A stretch of DNA of 64,000 bases from Flavobacterium turcicum (GCF_011365745.1 NZ_JAAOBY010000001.1:310001-374000), one strand, 5' to 3'. Shown: positions 26,531 to 36,544, numbered from the stretch's first letter. Notes: generated by a model not told the origin, from the sequence alone. Translations and numbers: made by a program.

Positions 26531-27535
26531 ATGGAAGAAAATACGGCGACTTTAGACATTAGAGCGATCAATGAAAAAATAGAGAGAGAGAGTGCGTTTA
26601 TTGACCTTCTCGTAATGGAAATGAATAAGGTTATTGTGGGTCAAAAGCACATGGTAGAGCGCTTGTTAATTGGACTTTTGGGTCAAGGCCATATTTTGTT
26701 AGAAGGAGTGCCAGGGTTGGCAAAAACTTTGGCTATCAATACTTTGTCACAAGCAGTTCAAGGTTCGTTTAGCAGGATTCAGTTTACTCCAGATTTATTG
26801 CCTGCCGATGTAGTAGGAACCATGATTTACAACATAAAGTCAAACGAATTCTCCATAAAAAAAGGTCCTATTTTTGCAAATTTCGTTCTAGCCGATGAGA
26901 TCAACCGTGCGCCTGCTAAGGTACAATCGGCACTTTTAGAGGCTATGCAAGAAAAGCAAGTTACTATTGGGGACACTACTTTTAGATTAGACCGCCCATT
27001 TTTAGTTTTGGCTACTCAAAATCCGGTAGAGCAAGAAGGAACATACCAATTGCCAGAAGCGCAAGTAGATCGTTTTATGCTAAAAACGGTTATTGATTAT
27101 CCTAAAATGGAAGACGAGCGCATGGTAATTCGTCAAAACTTGAAAGGTAGCTTCGAAAAAGTAAATGCAGTTGTTTCTGTAGAGCAAATTTTGCGTGCGC
27201 AAGAAGCTGTTCGTGAGGTTTACATGGATGAAAAAATAGAGAAATACATTCTCGATATTATATTTGCTACCCGATATCCTGAAAAATACAAATTAGCTGA
27301 TTTGAAACCTTTAATCAGTTTTGGAGCATCACCTCGTGGTAGTATCAACTTGGCTAATGCGGCTAAATGTTATGCTTTTATCAAGCGCCGTGGCTATGTA
27401 ATTCCTGAGGATGTACGTGCAGTGGTTCACGATGTATTGCGCCACAGAATTGGAGTTACTTACGAAGCGGAGGCTGAAAACATTACATCTGTTGACATTA
27501 TCAACAAAATCGTAAACGAAGTAGAAGTACCCTAA
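26531..27535 (+). CDS. MoxR family AAA+ ATPase
   Basis: A 334-residue AAA+ protein with Walker A GVPGLAKT (residues 59-66), Walker B in FVLADEINRA and the sensor-1 region LVLATQNPVEQEGTYQLPEAQVDRF. MoxR ATPases act as chaperones or remodelers for von Willebrand A-domain partners. Here it heads an operon with a DUF58 protein and two VWA proteins (BatA, BatB), the usual Bacteroidota arrangement. It should supply ATP-driven remodelling for the membrane complex built by the downstream genes. Confidence 0.95.
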   Translation: MEENTATLDIRAINEKIERESAFIDLLVMEMNKVIVGQKHMVERLLIGLLGQGHILLEGVPGLAKTLAINTLSQAVQGSFSRIQFTPDLLPADVVGTMIYNIKSNEFSIKKGPIFANFVLADEINRAPAKVQSALLEAMQEKQVTIGDTTFRLDRPFLVLATQNPVEQEGTYQLPEAQVDRFMLKTVIDYPKMEDERMVIRQNLKGSFEKVNAVVSVEQILRAQEAVREVYMDEKIEKYILDIIFATRYPEKYKLADLKPLISFGASPRGSINLANAAKCYAFIKRRGYVIPEDVRAVVHDVLRHRIGVTYEAEAENITSVDIINKIVNEVEVP

Positions 27536-27536
27536 A

Positions 27537-27609
27537 AGTGAATAGTAATAAGTGAATAGTAATTAACCGTGGTTGGTTACTATTCACTATTCACTAATTA
27601 CTAATTACT
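27537..27609. repeat. Intergenic inverted word repeat (AGTGAATAGTAAT)
   Basis: Two copies of AGTGAATAGTAAT (27537, 27551) face GGTTACTATTCACTATTCACT (27573-27593). The arms can pair as a hairpin in the moxR-DUF58 gap, and the repeat ends in AATTACTAATTACTA. Confidence 0.7.
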
Positions 27610-27615
27610 AAAAAA

Positions 27616-28479
27616 ATGGATACAAAAGAGCTTTTAAAAAAGGTACGTAAAATAGAAATTAAGACCCGAAGATTGAGTGATCACATCTTTTCGGGTGAAT
27701 ACCATACATCTTTTAAAGGACGTGGAATGACCTTTAGCGAGGTACGCCAATACCAATACGGTGACGATATTCGCGCTATTGATTGGAATGTTACCGCACG
27801 TTACAACGAGGCACACGTAAAAGTTTTTGAAGAGGAGCGCGAACTCACCATGATGTTAATGGTTGACATTTCGGGTTCCGAAAGTTTTGGTTCTAAAAAT
27901 CAGTTCAAAAAAGATATCGTTACCGAAATTGCTGCTACAATGGCTTTTTCGGCTACTCAAAACAACGATAAAATAGGATTGATTTTATTTTCAGATGCAA
28001 TCGAATTGTACATTCCGCCTAAAAAAGGACGTTCTCATGTATTGAGAATTATTCGAGAACTTTTAGAATTTGAACCTAAAAGTAAAAAAACCGATATTGC
28101 TCAAGCTTTAAAATTTTTATCTGGAACTCAAAAGAAAAAAGCTATTGTATTTGTAATTTCTGATTTTATGGCTAATGGCTATGAGCAAACCTTGAAAATT
28201 GCAGCAAAAAAGCACGATATAACCGGAATTCGAGTTTACGATAGTCGAGAGGAAAAAATGCCCGATTTAGGTATGGTCCCGATGCTTGATGCTGAAACAG
28301 GTGCCATTGAGTTGATTAATACGGGATCAAAACAGTTGCGTTTGCAATATGAAAAGCAGTATCATGAAAAGGTTGATTATTTTAAAGAAACTTTCAGTAA
28401 ATCAGGCTCTGGAGTAGTACACACAAGGGTTGATGAAAGTTACGTAACTAAATTATTAAGCTATTTCAAGTCAAGGTAA
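27616..28479 (+). CDS. DUF58 domain protein of the MoxR-Bat operon
   Basis: A 287-residue protein. It has the DUF58 signature REYQ-type segment (SEVRQYQYGDDIRAIDWNVTAR) and a VWA-like metal site in MVDISGSESFGS. No membrane segment is predicted. DUF58 proteins occur next to moxR in many bacteria and are presumed MoxR partners. It is the second gene of the operon, separated from moxR by a structured 80-bp gap. Confidence 0.92.
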   Translation: MDTKELLKKVRKIEIKTRRLSDHIFSGEYHTSFKGRGMTFSEVRQYQYGDDIRAIDWNVTARYNEAHVKVFEEERELTMMLMVDISGSESFGSKNQFKKDIVTEIAATMAFSATQNNDKIGLILFSDAIELYIPPKKGRSHVLRIIRELLEFEPKSKKTDIAQALKFLSGTQKKKAIVFVISDFMANGYEQTLKIAAKKHDITGIRVYDSREEKMPDLGMVPMLDAETGAIELINTGSKQLRLQYEKQYHEKVDYFKETFSKSGSGVVHTRVDESYVTKLLSYFKSR

Positions 28480-28550
28480 CCAACTTTTTCAAAGCAAATC
28501 AAAAATCGTTAGTCCTCCATCAAAAATCGAGAAAGGTTCAATACTAAAAC

Positions 28551-30182
28551 ATGAAAAAACAACTCTACATATTATTAATCCTGATTTCTACCACCGTTTT
28601 TGCACAACAAAAACAAGTAGTAACCAGCCTTGATACTATTAAAAATAAAATAGGAGCCGAGTTCAAGTTGTCTATCAAAACAACGGTTGATACTTCGGCT
28701 AAAGTCGTGTTTCCAAATTTTAGAAACATTGGTGCACTTGAGGTGATTCAGTCGTATCCCATCGACACAATTCGAATGGATAGCAAATACGAGTTAATCA
28801 AAAAATACGGCTTAACGCAGTTTGATTCTGGTAGGTATGTTATTCCTCGCGTGAAAATCTTCATTAACAGCAAACCGTTTTTTACTGATTCGCTTCTTGT
28901 TGAGGTAGCCAATGTGCAAGTAGACACTTTAAAGCAAAAAATGTTTGACATCAAAGACATAGCTCCTGCAGAGGATGCTGTTGGCGATTGGTGGAAATAT
29001 CTTTTGGGCTTTTTGCTTTTAGCAGGAATTGGAGCAGGAGTGTATTGGTTTGTAAAACGAAGACAACGTAATAAAATTACCGAAGAGGTTTACAAAACGC
29101 CAATCGAAAAAGCAACCAACTTGCTAGATACGCTGGAGAAAAAAGAGTTATGGCAAAAAGGAGAAGTAAAGGCTTATTACAGTGAGCTTACTGATATCGC
29201 CCGTAATTATATTGAAGAGGCGATTGAAATTCCGGCCATGGAAAGCACTACATCAGAGTTGATTCAAGGTTTAAAAGCAGCATCTCTTAAAAAGAAAATG
29301 AAGCTTTCAAAAGACATTATCGAAAACTTGGAACTTGTTCTTAAACAAGCGGATTTGGTAAAATTTGCGAAAGTTAAACCCCTTGATTTTGAAATTACAG
29401 AAGATCGCAACAAGATTCAAAAAGTGATTTTAACATTGGATAAATCCATTCCAGTTGAGGTTCCTGACCAAGAAGAATTGCTACTCAATGAAGCACAAAG
29501 ACAAAAACAAATTGAATTACAATTGCGTAAAGAACGCAAAAAAAGAATCAGTTTGGCAGTGGCAGCTGTTGCATTTGTTTTGGTAGCAACAACAGTTTAT
29601 TTCTCTGTAACCAAAGGATTTGATTATGTGAAGGACACGATTCTCGGACACCCAACCAAAGAACTTTTAGAGGGCGAATGGGTGAAAAGTGAATACGGAA
29701 ATCCAGGCGTGATTATTGAAACTCCTAAGGTTTTAAAAAGAGTAGATTTAACCAAAAGCCTTCCTAAAAACGGCATGGCGCTGATCAAAGAGATGCAATC
29801 ATTTGGCTACGGTAGCCTTATAGATCGTTTTTATATCTTGGTTTCTACCTTTAAATACAAAGCCGAAACGCAAATTGATTTGGCCAAATCTATGGATGGA
29901 GCTTTGCAATCGCTTGAGGCACAAGGCGCACAGAACATGATCGTAAAACAGGAGGAATTCGAAACTCCCGAAGGTGTTAAGGGTCTAAAAGCCTACGGTA
30001 CTTTCTCGCAATTGGATAGCAATAATAAAACTACAGCCAAAATGTATTACGAGGCACTTATTTTTAGTCAAGATGGTGGTTTGCAACAATTACTCATTTT
30101 CCATGAAGAAGGAGATACTTACGGCAACACCATTGCAGAGCGTGTTTTGAATACTGTTGAATTAAAACAAGCGAGCAACTAA
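28551..30182 (+). CDS. Bat-operon membrane protein, 543 residues (unnamed)
   Basis: The protein has a signal peptide (residues 1-18, ending VFAQ), an extracytoplasmic domain, a membrane span near residues 148-166, a lysine-rich cytoplasmic stretch with a long helical segment, a second span near residues 340-357 and a C-terminal domain of about 180 residues. The region after the first span (PIEKATNLLDTLEKKELW...YYSELTDIARNYIEEA) resembles DUF4381-type proteins of MoxR operons. Its stop and the batA start share one base (TAATG). I do not recognise the C-terminal domain. Its place in the operon suggests an anchor for the complex. Confidence 0.78.
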   Translation: MKKQLYILLILISTTVFAQQKQVVTSLDTIKNKIGAEFKLSIKTTVDTSAKVVFPNFRNIGALEVIQSYPIDTIRMDSKYELIKKYGLTQFDSGRYVIPRVKIFINSKPFFTDSLLVEVANVQVDTLKQKMFDIKDIAPAEDAVGDWWKYLLGFLLLAGIGAGVYWFVKRRQRNKITEEVYKTPIEKATNLLDTLEKKELWQKGEVKAYYSELTDIARNYIEEAIEIPAMESTTSELIQGLKAASLKKKMKLSKDIIENLELVLKQADLVKFAKVKPLDFEITEDRNKIQKVILTLDKSIPVEVPDQEELLLNEAQRQKQIELQLRKERKKRISLAVAAVAFVLVATTVYFSVTKGFDYVKDTILGHPTKELLEGEWVKSEYGNPGVIIETPKVLKRVDLTKSLPKNGMALIKEMQSFGYGSLIDRFYILVSTFKYKAETQIDLAKSMDGALQSLEAQGAQNMIVKQEEFETPEGVKGLKAYGTFSQLDSNNKTTAKMYYEALIFSQDGGLQQLLIFHEEGDTYGNTIAERVLNTVELKQASN

Positions 30183-31183
30183 TGGAGAAATTAACGTTTT
30201 TAAACCCAGAATTTTTTTGGTTGTTTCTTGTGATTCCAGTAGTTGTATTTTGGTTTTGGAAGAAAAAAAACCAACAATCGGCTACGCTAAAAATGAGTTC
30301 GCTTGATGGTTTCAAGGGAACAAAATCCGTGATTACAAAACTAAAACCTGTTTTGAATGTGTTTCGTGTTTTGGCGCTTTGTTCTCTTATCATTGCCTTA
30401 GCAAGACCACGAACGGTTGATGTGAGTAACAAAACAAAAATAACCAAGGGTGTTGATATCGTTATGGCAATTGACGTATCAGGTAGTATGTTGGCCAAGG
30501 ATTTAAAACCGAATCGTATGGAAGCGCTAAAGCGCGTTGCCGCCGATTTTGTTCAAGAACGCCCAAACGACCGAATTGGTTTGGTGGTTTATGCATCTGA
30601 AGCGTACACTAAAACGCCTGTAACTAGCGATAAAGCGATTATTTTAGATGCCATCAACAGTATCAAATACGACAATGTGCTGCAAGACGGTACCGGAATT
30701 GGTATGGGTTTAGCTACCGCTGTGAACCGATTGAAAGACAGTCAAGCTAAAAGTAAAGTAATTATTCTGTTGACCGATGGGGTGAATAACTCTGGTTTTA
30801 TTGAGCCTGAAACTGCATCTGATATTGCCAAGCAATACGGTATAAAAGTATATACGATTGGTATTGGAACTAATGGAATGGCCATGTTTCCATACGCTGT
30901 GGCGCCAAATGGAGAGTTTTTGTTTCAAATGATGAAAGTAGAAATTGACGAGCAATTGATGAAAAATATTGCTAAAAAAACCGAAGGTCAGTATTTTAGA
31001 GCAACAAGCAATTCAAAATTAGCAGAAATTTATAACTCAATCAATAAGCTAGAAACTACTGAAATCGAGGAACTCAAGTTTTATGATTACGACGAAAAAT
31101 TCAGACTATTTGTCTGGATTGCTGGTTTTTTACTGTTAGCTGAATTTGGTTTACGAAATACAGTTTTCAAAAGCTTTGTATAA
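30182..31183 (+). CDS. batA: BatA, VWA-domain membrane protein
   Basis: A 333-residue protein with N-terminal membrane spans (about 10-26 and 58-75), a VWA domain with the MIDAS motif DVSGS (D98 to S102), and a C-terminal span near residues 308-325. The pattern is that of BatA in the Bacteroides aerotolerance operon. The VWA domain should face the periplasm and bind a partner through a metal ion. Translation is coupled to the preceding gene by the TAATG overlap. Confidence 0.92.
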   Translation: MEKLTFLNPEFFWLFLVIPVVVFWFWKKKNQQSATLKMSSLDGFKGTKSVITKLKPVLNVFRVLALCSLIIALARPRTVDVSNKTKITKGVDIVMAIDVSGSMLAKDLKPNRMEALKRVAADFVQERPNDRIGLVVYASEAYTKTPVTSDKAIILDAINSIKYDNVLQDGTGIGMGLATAVNRLKDSQAKSKVIILLTDGVNNSGFIEPETASDIAKQYGIKVYTIGIGTNGMAMFPYAVAPNGEFLFQMMKVEIDEQLMKNIAKKTEGQYFRATSNSKLAEIYNSINKLETTEIEELKFYDYDEKFRLFVWIAGFLLLAEFGLRNTVFKSFV

Positions 31184-31231
31184 TGACAGTCGAATTCTTA
31201 GTAAAAGGGAATACCGACTAAAAAAAATAAA

Positions 31232-32272
31232 ATGGAATTAGACGAAAAAAAATATTTATACCTATTAGTAATCCTGCCTTTGGTGGTGCTTGTTTTTATG
31301 GCCAATTTGTATTGGAAACGAAAAAAACAGCGCGAGTTTGGTGACCTTGAAATGGTTAAAAAACTAAGTCCCGATGCGTCGATTTTTAAGCCAGTTGCTA
31401 AATTGGTTTTGTTACTTGTAGCGCTTTTGGCACTGGTTTTTGCTTTGGTTAATCCAAAAATTGGAACCAAGATGGAAACCGTAAAACGAGAAGGTATCGA
31501 TATTGTTTTTGCCATGGACGTATCCAAAAGTATGTTGGCCGAAGACGTAGCGCCCAATCGTTTGGATAAAAGCAAACAATTGGTATCTCAAATCATCAAG
31601 CAATTAGGCAGTGACCGAATTGGTATTGTGGCTTATGCAGGAAGCGCATTTCCGGTATTGCCTATCACTACAGATTATGGTGTGGCGCGTATGTTTTTGC
31701 AAAGTATGAATACAGGAATGGTATCGTCACAAGGAACTTCGCTTGACGAGGCTATTAAATTATCGGCTACTTATTTTGACGAAAAAAGCAAAACTAGCAA
31801 ACTGCTTATTTTAATTTCGGATGGAGAAGATCATTCTGAAGGTGCAGAAACTGCTGCAGAAGAAGCGAACAAACTCGGTTTAAAAATTATTACCATTGGA
31901 GTTGGTACCGAAAAAGGAGCTAATATTCCTTTGAAACGTAACGGTGTGGTTGAAGGTTATCAAAAAGACAATAACAATGAAATAGTAATTACCAAACTGA
32001 ATAAAGCCAGTTTAGAAGTGATTGCAAAAACAACAAAAGGCAGTTATGTAAGCGGTAATAATACTAAGGAAGTTGTAGAACACATCAAAAACACACTCAA
32101 TAACATTCAAAAAACAGAGTTTGAGGCAACTGAAATGGCCGAATTCCAATCGCAATTTCAATGGTTTTTAGGTTTAGGTTTCTTGTTATTGTTGATCGAT
32201 GTATTTGTGTTAGATAGAAAAACAAGTTGGGTTAATAAATTAGATTTGTTCAACGAAAAAGCATCATCGTAA
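31232..32272 (+). CDS. batB: BatB, VWA-domain membrane protein
   Basis: A 346-residue paralogue of BatA: membrane spans near 7-25 and 57-74, MIDAS motif DVSKS (D96 to S100), and a C-terminal span near residues 310-326. Tandem batA-batB is the classic order. The two proteins are probably partners in one membrane complex. The gap from batA is 48 bp. Confidence 0.92.
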   Translation: MELDEKKYLYLLVILPLVVLVFMANLYWKRKKQREFGDLEMVKKLSPDASIFKPVAKLVLLLVALLALVFALVNPKIGTKMETVKREGIDIVFAMDVSKSMLAEDVAPNRLDKSKQLVSQIIKQLGSDRIGIVAYAGSAFPVLPITTDYGVARMFLQSMNTGMVSSQGTSLDEAIKLSATYFDEKSKTSKLLILISDGEDHSEGAETAAEEANKLGLKIITIGVGTEKGANIPLKRNGVVEGYQKDNNNEIVITKLNKASLEVIAKTTKGSYVSGNNTKEVVEHIKNTLNNIQKTEFEATEMAEFQSQFQWFLGLGFLLLLIDVFVLDRKTSWVNKLDLFNEKASS

Positions 32273-32302
32273 CCGCTCGACTGATTCTGTTAAAAATAAA
32301 AA

Positions 32303-33061
32303 ATGAAAACAATTCAAAATAGATGTCTTTTATTGTTGCTCTTTGTGGGGCTAAGCTGCCTTGCGCAACAAAAAGATCGAATTTTAACAAAAGCAAACCA
32401 AGAATATACAGATAGTAAGTTTGTAGATGCGGAAGCGATGTATCGTATTTCGGATTCTAAATTTCCAAACAAAGCGACTGCACCTTTCAATCTTGGGAAT
32501 TCCATTTACAAACAAAAACAATCTTCTGAGGCTAAATTTGCTTTTGCAAAAGCATTAAAAAACTCTAAAACACGTCCTGAGAAGCATCGCGCGCTTCATA
32601 ACTTGGGTAATGTTTTTATGAATGAGAAAGATTATACAAAAGCAGTTGAGGCCTACAAAAATGCTTTGCGCAATGATCCTAGAGATGAGGAAACGCGTTA
32701 CAATTATGCTTTGGCAAAAAAAATGTTGAAAGACAATCCGCCGAAAGACGACAAGAAAAAAGACGATAAAAAAGATAAGGACAAGAAAGACGACAAAAAG
32801 GACGATAAAAAAGACGGGGATCAAGACAAAAAGGACGACCCGAATAAAGATAAAAAAGACGACCAAGGCGACAAGGATAAACAAAATAAAAAACCAGACC
32901 CGAACGAAAAGGGAGAACCAAAACCGGCTCCGGGAGGAATATCAAAAGAGCGTTTAGAGAATTTATTAGACGCTGTAAATAAAGAAGAAAAGAAAATTCA
33001 AGATAAAGTAAACGCCAAAAAAGTAAAAGGTAAACCAGTTAAAACTGAAAAAGATTGGTAA
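32303..33061 (+). CDS. batC: BatC, TPR protein with lysine/aspartate-rich tail
   Basis: A 252-residue exported protein (signal peptide ending CLAQ). Residues about 25-140 are TPR repeats (FVDAEAMYRISDSKFPNKATAPFNLGN, then ALHNLGNVFMNEKDYTKAVEAYKNAL). Residues about 145-215 are almost entirely D, K, P and Q (blocks such as KDDKKDGDQDKK), a highly charged disordered linker. The stop overlaps the start region of the next frame. BatC is thought to help assemble the Bat complex. Confidence 0.9.
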   Translation: MKTIQNRCLLLLLFVGLSCLAQQKDRILTKANQEYTDSKFVDAEAMYRISDSKFPNKATAPFNLGNSIYKQKQSSEAKFAFAKALKNSKTRPEKHRALHNLGNVFMNEKDYTKAVEAYKNALRNDPRDEETRYNYALAKKMLKDNPPKDDKKKDDKKDKDKKDDKKDDKKDGDQDKKDDPNKDKKDDQGDKDKQNKKPDPNEKGEPKPAPGGISKERLENLLDAVNKEEKKIQDKVNAKKVKGKPVKTEKDW

Positions 33062-33081
33062 TGCAATTACAGAGTGTGAAG

Positions 33082-34830
33082 ATGAAAAGATATATAGTGG
33101 CAATTGTTTTATTGGTATGCAGTACGCTCAGTGCACAAGTGCAGTTTGAGGCGCGAGTGAGTAAAACAACTTTGGGTTTGAACGAGCGTTTGCGAATTGA
33201 CTTTATGATGAATGTAGATGGCGACAACTTTGTGCAGCCCTCATTTGACGGTTTTCGTATTATTGCTGGTCCAAGTCAACAAGTAAGCCAATCTTGGGTT
33301 AATGGCCGCAGTTCATTTGAAAAAGCATATTCTTATTTTTTGTCACCCAATCAAAAAGGTACGTTTGTAATAAAGCCTGCAGCTATTGAGTACAATGGTC
33401 AAATTTATAAAACCGCTCCCATAAAAATCACAGTTACTGCCGCAACGCAGCAGCCTCGCGATCCTAGCGATCCTCAGATTAACGTAGATGAAAATTTGTA
33501 TTTGGTTGCTGATGTCTCGAAAACCAATCCGTATGTTAACGAGCCAATTACGGTGGTTTACAAGTTGTACTTCAGTTTTAATATTGGAATGTCAAATTTA
33601 GGTGAAGCTAGCAAACCAAAATACAATGATTTTTGGAGTCAAAACATCGAAATCAAGCAGTTAGTAGCCGAAGAAGGAATTTTTAAAGGACAAAACTTTA
33701 GGTATATTGTGCTTAAAAAAGTAGTGCTGTATCCGCAAAAGTCAGGAAAACTAAAAATAGAACCCCTATCACTTTCTGTTGATGTGCAATTACCAACCAA
33801 TCGTAGGGATATGTTTGGGCGTATGGTAGTAGCTGACGCAACCAAAACGGTATCGGCAGGAGCCAAAACCATCAATGTAAAACCATTGCCTGAGGCAGGA
33901 AAACCAGATGATTTTACTGGTGCTGTGGGTAATTTTGATTTTAAAGTTACGCCTTCTAAAACCACATTGAAGCACGGAGAAAGTTTAGATTTGGTCGTAA
34001 GCGTAAGCGGAAAAGGAAACTTGAAACTCTTTAGTTTGCCCAAACCGGTTGTGCCAAATGCACTCGAAATGTATGATCCTGTTCATAGTGAGTCCATCAA
34101 TACGCCACTTTCTGGTATGGCTGGAAAATCAACGGATAGTTACACCATTATTCCGCAATACAAAGGCAATTATCCCGTAAAACCAATGCAGTTCTCTTAT
34201 TTTGATTTGAACTCTGGAACTTATAAAACCATTAAAACGCCTGAGGTGATGATCAATGTGATTGATGGCCCATCACCAGTTGATTCTACTGCTGTTGCTG
34301 GCAATAAAAACAAAGCGGTCGTTGTAAAAGAATTCAAAAATATCCAAACCAAAACGAAGTTAGTGCCGGTAAGTTCAGATAGATTTTTTGGTTCAAACCG
34401 CTTTTTAGGTCTGTTGCTGTTGCCATTTTTGTTAATTCCGATTGTGATTTTGGTGCAAAACAAACGCGAAACACTTGCCGGAGATGTAACCGGAAACAGA
34501 ATCCGCATGAACAACAAATTGGCTAAAAAATATTTATCGGAAGCGAAGAAACAAATCAAAAACAAAGAATTGTTCTACGTGGCTTTGGAAAAAGCGATGC
34601 ATAATTTCTTAAAAGCGAAATTGCGTATTGAAACCTCTGAAATGAGTAAAGAAAATATTCAAGAGTTGTTATTGTCTAAAAATGCAAATCCAGCGGTAGT
34701 AACTGATTTTATTACGCTTACTGAAAATTGCGAAATAGCGCGATATGCGCCCTCGTCAAGTGTCACGATTCAACAAGATTTTGATAAAGCGGTCGCAATT
34801 ATTTCTGATTTAGAGAAACAAATTAGCTAG
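33082..34830 (+). CDS. batD: BatD family protein
   Basis: From the ATG at 33082 the protein begins with a clear signal peptide (MKRYIVAIVLLVCSTLSAQ), so I prefer it over ATGs at 33055 and 33061; the frame itself overlaps batC. The large periplasmic part (about residues 20-430) consists of BatD-type strand-rich repeats. One membrane span lies near residues 440-458, followed by a helical cytoplasmic tail. BatD proteins accompany BatA, BatB and BatC and presumably scaffold the complex. Confidence 0.92.
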   Translation: MKRYIVAIVLLVCSTLSAQVQFEARVSKTTLGLNERLRIDFMMNVDGDNFVQPSFDGFRIIAGPSQQVSQSWVNGRSSFEKAYSYFLSPNQKGTFVIKPAAIEYNGQIYKTAPIKITVTAATQQPRDPSDPQINVDENLYLVADVSKTNPYVNEPITVVYKLYFSFNIGMSNLGEASKPKYNDFWSQNIEIKQLVAEEGIFKGQNFRYIVLKKVVLYPQKSGKLKIEPLSLSVDVQLPTNRRDMFGRMVVADATKTVSAGAKTINVKPLPEAGKPDDFTGAVGNFDFKVTPSKTTLKHGESLDLVVSVSGKGNLKLFSLPKPVVPNALEMYDPVHSESINTPLSGMAGKSTDSYTIIPQYKGNYPVKPMQFSYFDLNSGTYKTIKTPEVMINVIDGPSPVDSTAVAGNKNKAVVVKEFKNIQTKTKLVPVSSDRFFGSNRFLGLLLLPFLLIPIVILVQNKRETLAGDVTGNRIRMNNKLAKKYLSEAKKQIKNKELFYVALEKAMHNFLKAKLRIETSEMSKENIQELLLSKNANPAVVTDFITLTENCEIARYAPSSSVTIQQDFDKAVAIISDLEKQIS

Positions 34831-34894
34831 CATGATTGCTCAATTAATTTTTAAGTAAAAGGACTCTGTGCCTCTATGGCAAATAAATATTATA

Positions 34895-35638
34895 ATGAGA
34901 AACATATTATATCTACTTTTATTTTCAACCCAACTTTTCTTTGCCCAAAGTGGTTTCGAGAACGGCAATGCTTTGTATGCAAAAGGAAAGTACACCGAAG
35001 CGGTTGCAGCTTACGAAAGTGTATTGAGCCAAAAACAACAGTCATCCGAGTTGTATTTTAACCTAGCGAATGCACATTATAAATTGAACGCGGTGGCACC
35101 GGCTATTTACAATTACGAAAAGGCATTGGTGCTGAATCCTGAGAATACAGCTGCTGCTAACAATTTAAAATTTGCCCAAAAAAGAACGATTGACGAAATC
35201 AAAGTAGTTCCAAAAGTTGGCCTCGCAGCACTGTTACATAACTTCACAGGGAAGTTGCATTATGATACTTGGGCTTGGTCTGCGGTAGGATTTTCGGGAT
35301 TGGTTTTTTTGGTGTTTTTAGGGTATTACTTTTCGAGAAATACTGTAGTGAAAAGAATTTTCTTTGGAAGTATCTTCGTGATGCTTGCTGGGATATTGAT
35401 TTGTGTAACCGCTGCCAATATTGAAAACAATCATTTTGACAATGACAAACCAGCCATTGTTTTTGCAGAAAGAGTAGTAGTTACAAGTCAGCCTCGAAAT
35501 GGAGACAAGCCGCTATTGGTTTTGCATGAAGGTGCTAAAGTTTACGTATTTGGAACCAGGGCACAATGGACCAAAATTGAACTTACTGATGGCACCGAAG
35601 GATGGATTGAAAGTAGCGCAATAAAGGAAGTGAAGTAG
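34895..35638 (+). CDS. batE: BatE, TPR and SH3-like domain protein
   Basis: I chose the ATG at 34895 because it starts a signal peptide (MRNILYLLLFSTQLFFAQ); the upstream ATG at 34868 adds nine non-signal residues. Residues about 20-105 contain TPR repeats, two membrane spans follow (about 130-147 and 155-175), and the C-terminal 60 residues (VVVTSQPRNGDKPLLVLHEG, ending in GTEGWIESSAIKEV) form a bacterial SH3 domain that may bind peptidoglycan. This is the last gene of the operon. Confidence 0.9.
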   Translation: MRNILYLLLFSTQLFFAQSGFENGNALYAKGKYTEAVAAYESVLSQKQQSSELYFNLANAHYKLNAVAPAIYNYEKALVLNPENTAAANNLKFAQKRTIDEIKVVPKVGLAALLHNFTGKLHYDTWAWSAVGFSGLVFLVFLGYYFSRNTVVKRIFFGSIFVMLAGILICVTAANIENNHFDNDKPAIVFAERVVVTSQPRNGDKPLLVLHEGAKVYVFGTRAQWTKIELTDGTEGWIESSAIKEVK

Positions 35639-35686
35639 ATGTAATTTGATTTAATCAGTTTTTAAAATAAGTAAACTATTTTTTGA

Positions 35687-36544
35687 CTAAGATTTGTCTT
35701 CATATATTAATTTTTCTATTTGGTCATCAACAGTATACATAAATACTTTTTTGTCTGTTTCAAGAATACCACTGAACCTGATTTTCCCATTTTTTATAAT
35801 TAGTAAGTGTGGGTATGCATTAATTTTGAGGCTGTCTTCGACTTGTTTAGCAGAAGCGGCATATATTTTTGGAAAAGTATACCCCAGTTTCTTTAAAATA
35901 GTTGTTGTTTCATCAAATTTATCATTCCGTAATGGAACATTCACAGCATAAATTAGCACATTAGGATTGTTTTTGTATTTTAAATATGTTTTCTCTAAAT
36001 CGGGGAATTTAGTAAAACAAATGGCACACGAGGTTGACCAAAAATCTAAAACAATAATTTTATCTTTTTCAAAATTTACAGTTGTTTTGTTTTCATCAGT
36101 AAAATGTACTACCGGATATCGACCATTCATTTCGGCATTTTGATTTTCTACTAAAACCAATACATTTTGGAAAAACACATATCCTACAATTCCGAAAATA
36201 GCAATGGATAAAAATATAATAACCTTATGTTTAAACTTGAAGTAAGTATAAGCCAACAGACTACTAATTGGCAAAAATATCAAGTATAATATGGTTCTAG
36301 AATACTGATTATATATAAAAAACAACAAGAGAAAAATAATCATCATTGGTGCTATCAGAATAAGAATTGACTTAAAAGCCTCATTTGTTTTGTTGGTCTG
36401 AAATATTTTGATTGATATAAAAAAGCTGGTCGTTAAAAACAAAAGTAACATTAGGGAATGATCACCATAAGTTATAGTACCTAAGAAGACATAAGTTATA
36501 ATTAAGCTTAGTGCTAGTATTATGTTTTTTTTTAAAAGATTCAT
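35687..36544 (-). CDS. Membrane protein with C-terminal thioredoxin-like (TlpA-type) domain
   Basis: A 285-residue protein with about five membrane spans in the first 135 residues and a periplasmic thioredoxin-fold domain from residue about 150. The active site reads STSCAICFTKF (CxxC) and the cis-proline is in NAYPHLLI. Such proteins reduce or transfer disulfides in the envelope. The gene converges with the Bat operon and has no terminator I can identify; a functional link is not implied. Confidence 0.85.
   Translation of the reverse strand: MNLLKKNIILALSLIITYVFLGTITYGDHSLMLLLFLTTSFFISIKIFQTNKTNEAFKSILILIAPMMIIFLLLFFIYNQYSRTILYLIFLPISSLLAYTYFKFKHKVIIFLSIAIFGIVGYVFFQNVLVLVENQNAEMNGRYPVVHFTDENKTTVNFEKDKIIVLDFWSTSCAICFTKFPDLEKTYLKYKNNPNVLIYAVNVPLRNDKFDETTTILKKLGYTFPKIYAASAKQVEDSLKINAYPHLLIIKNGKIRFSGILETDKKVFMYTVDDQIEKLIYEDKS

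Noticed and set aside
33639..34043. 134-codon open frame antisense to batD
   Set aside because: It lies fully within batD on the other strand and has the composition of a reverse-strand shadow.
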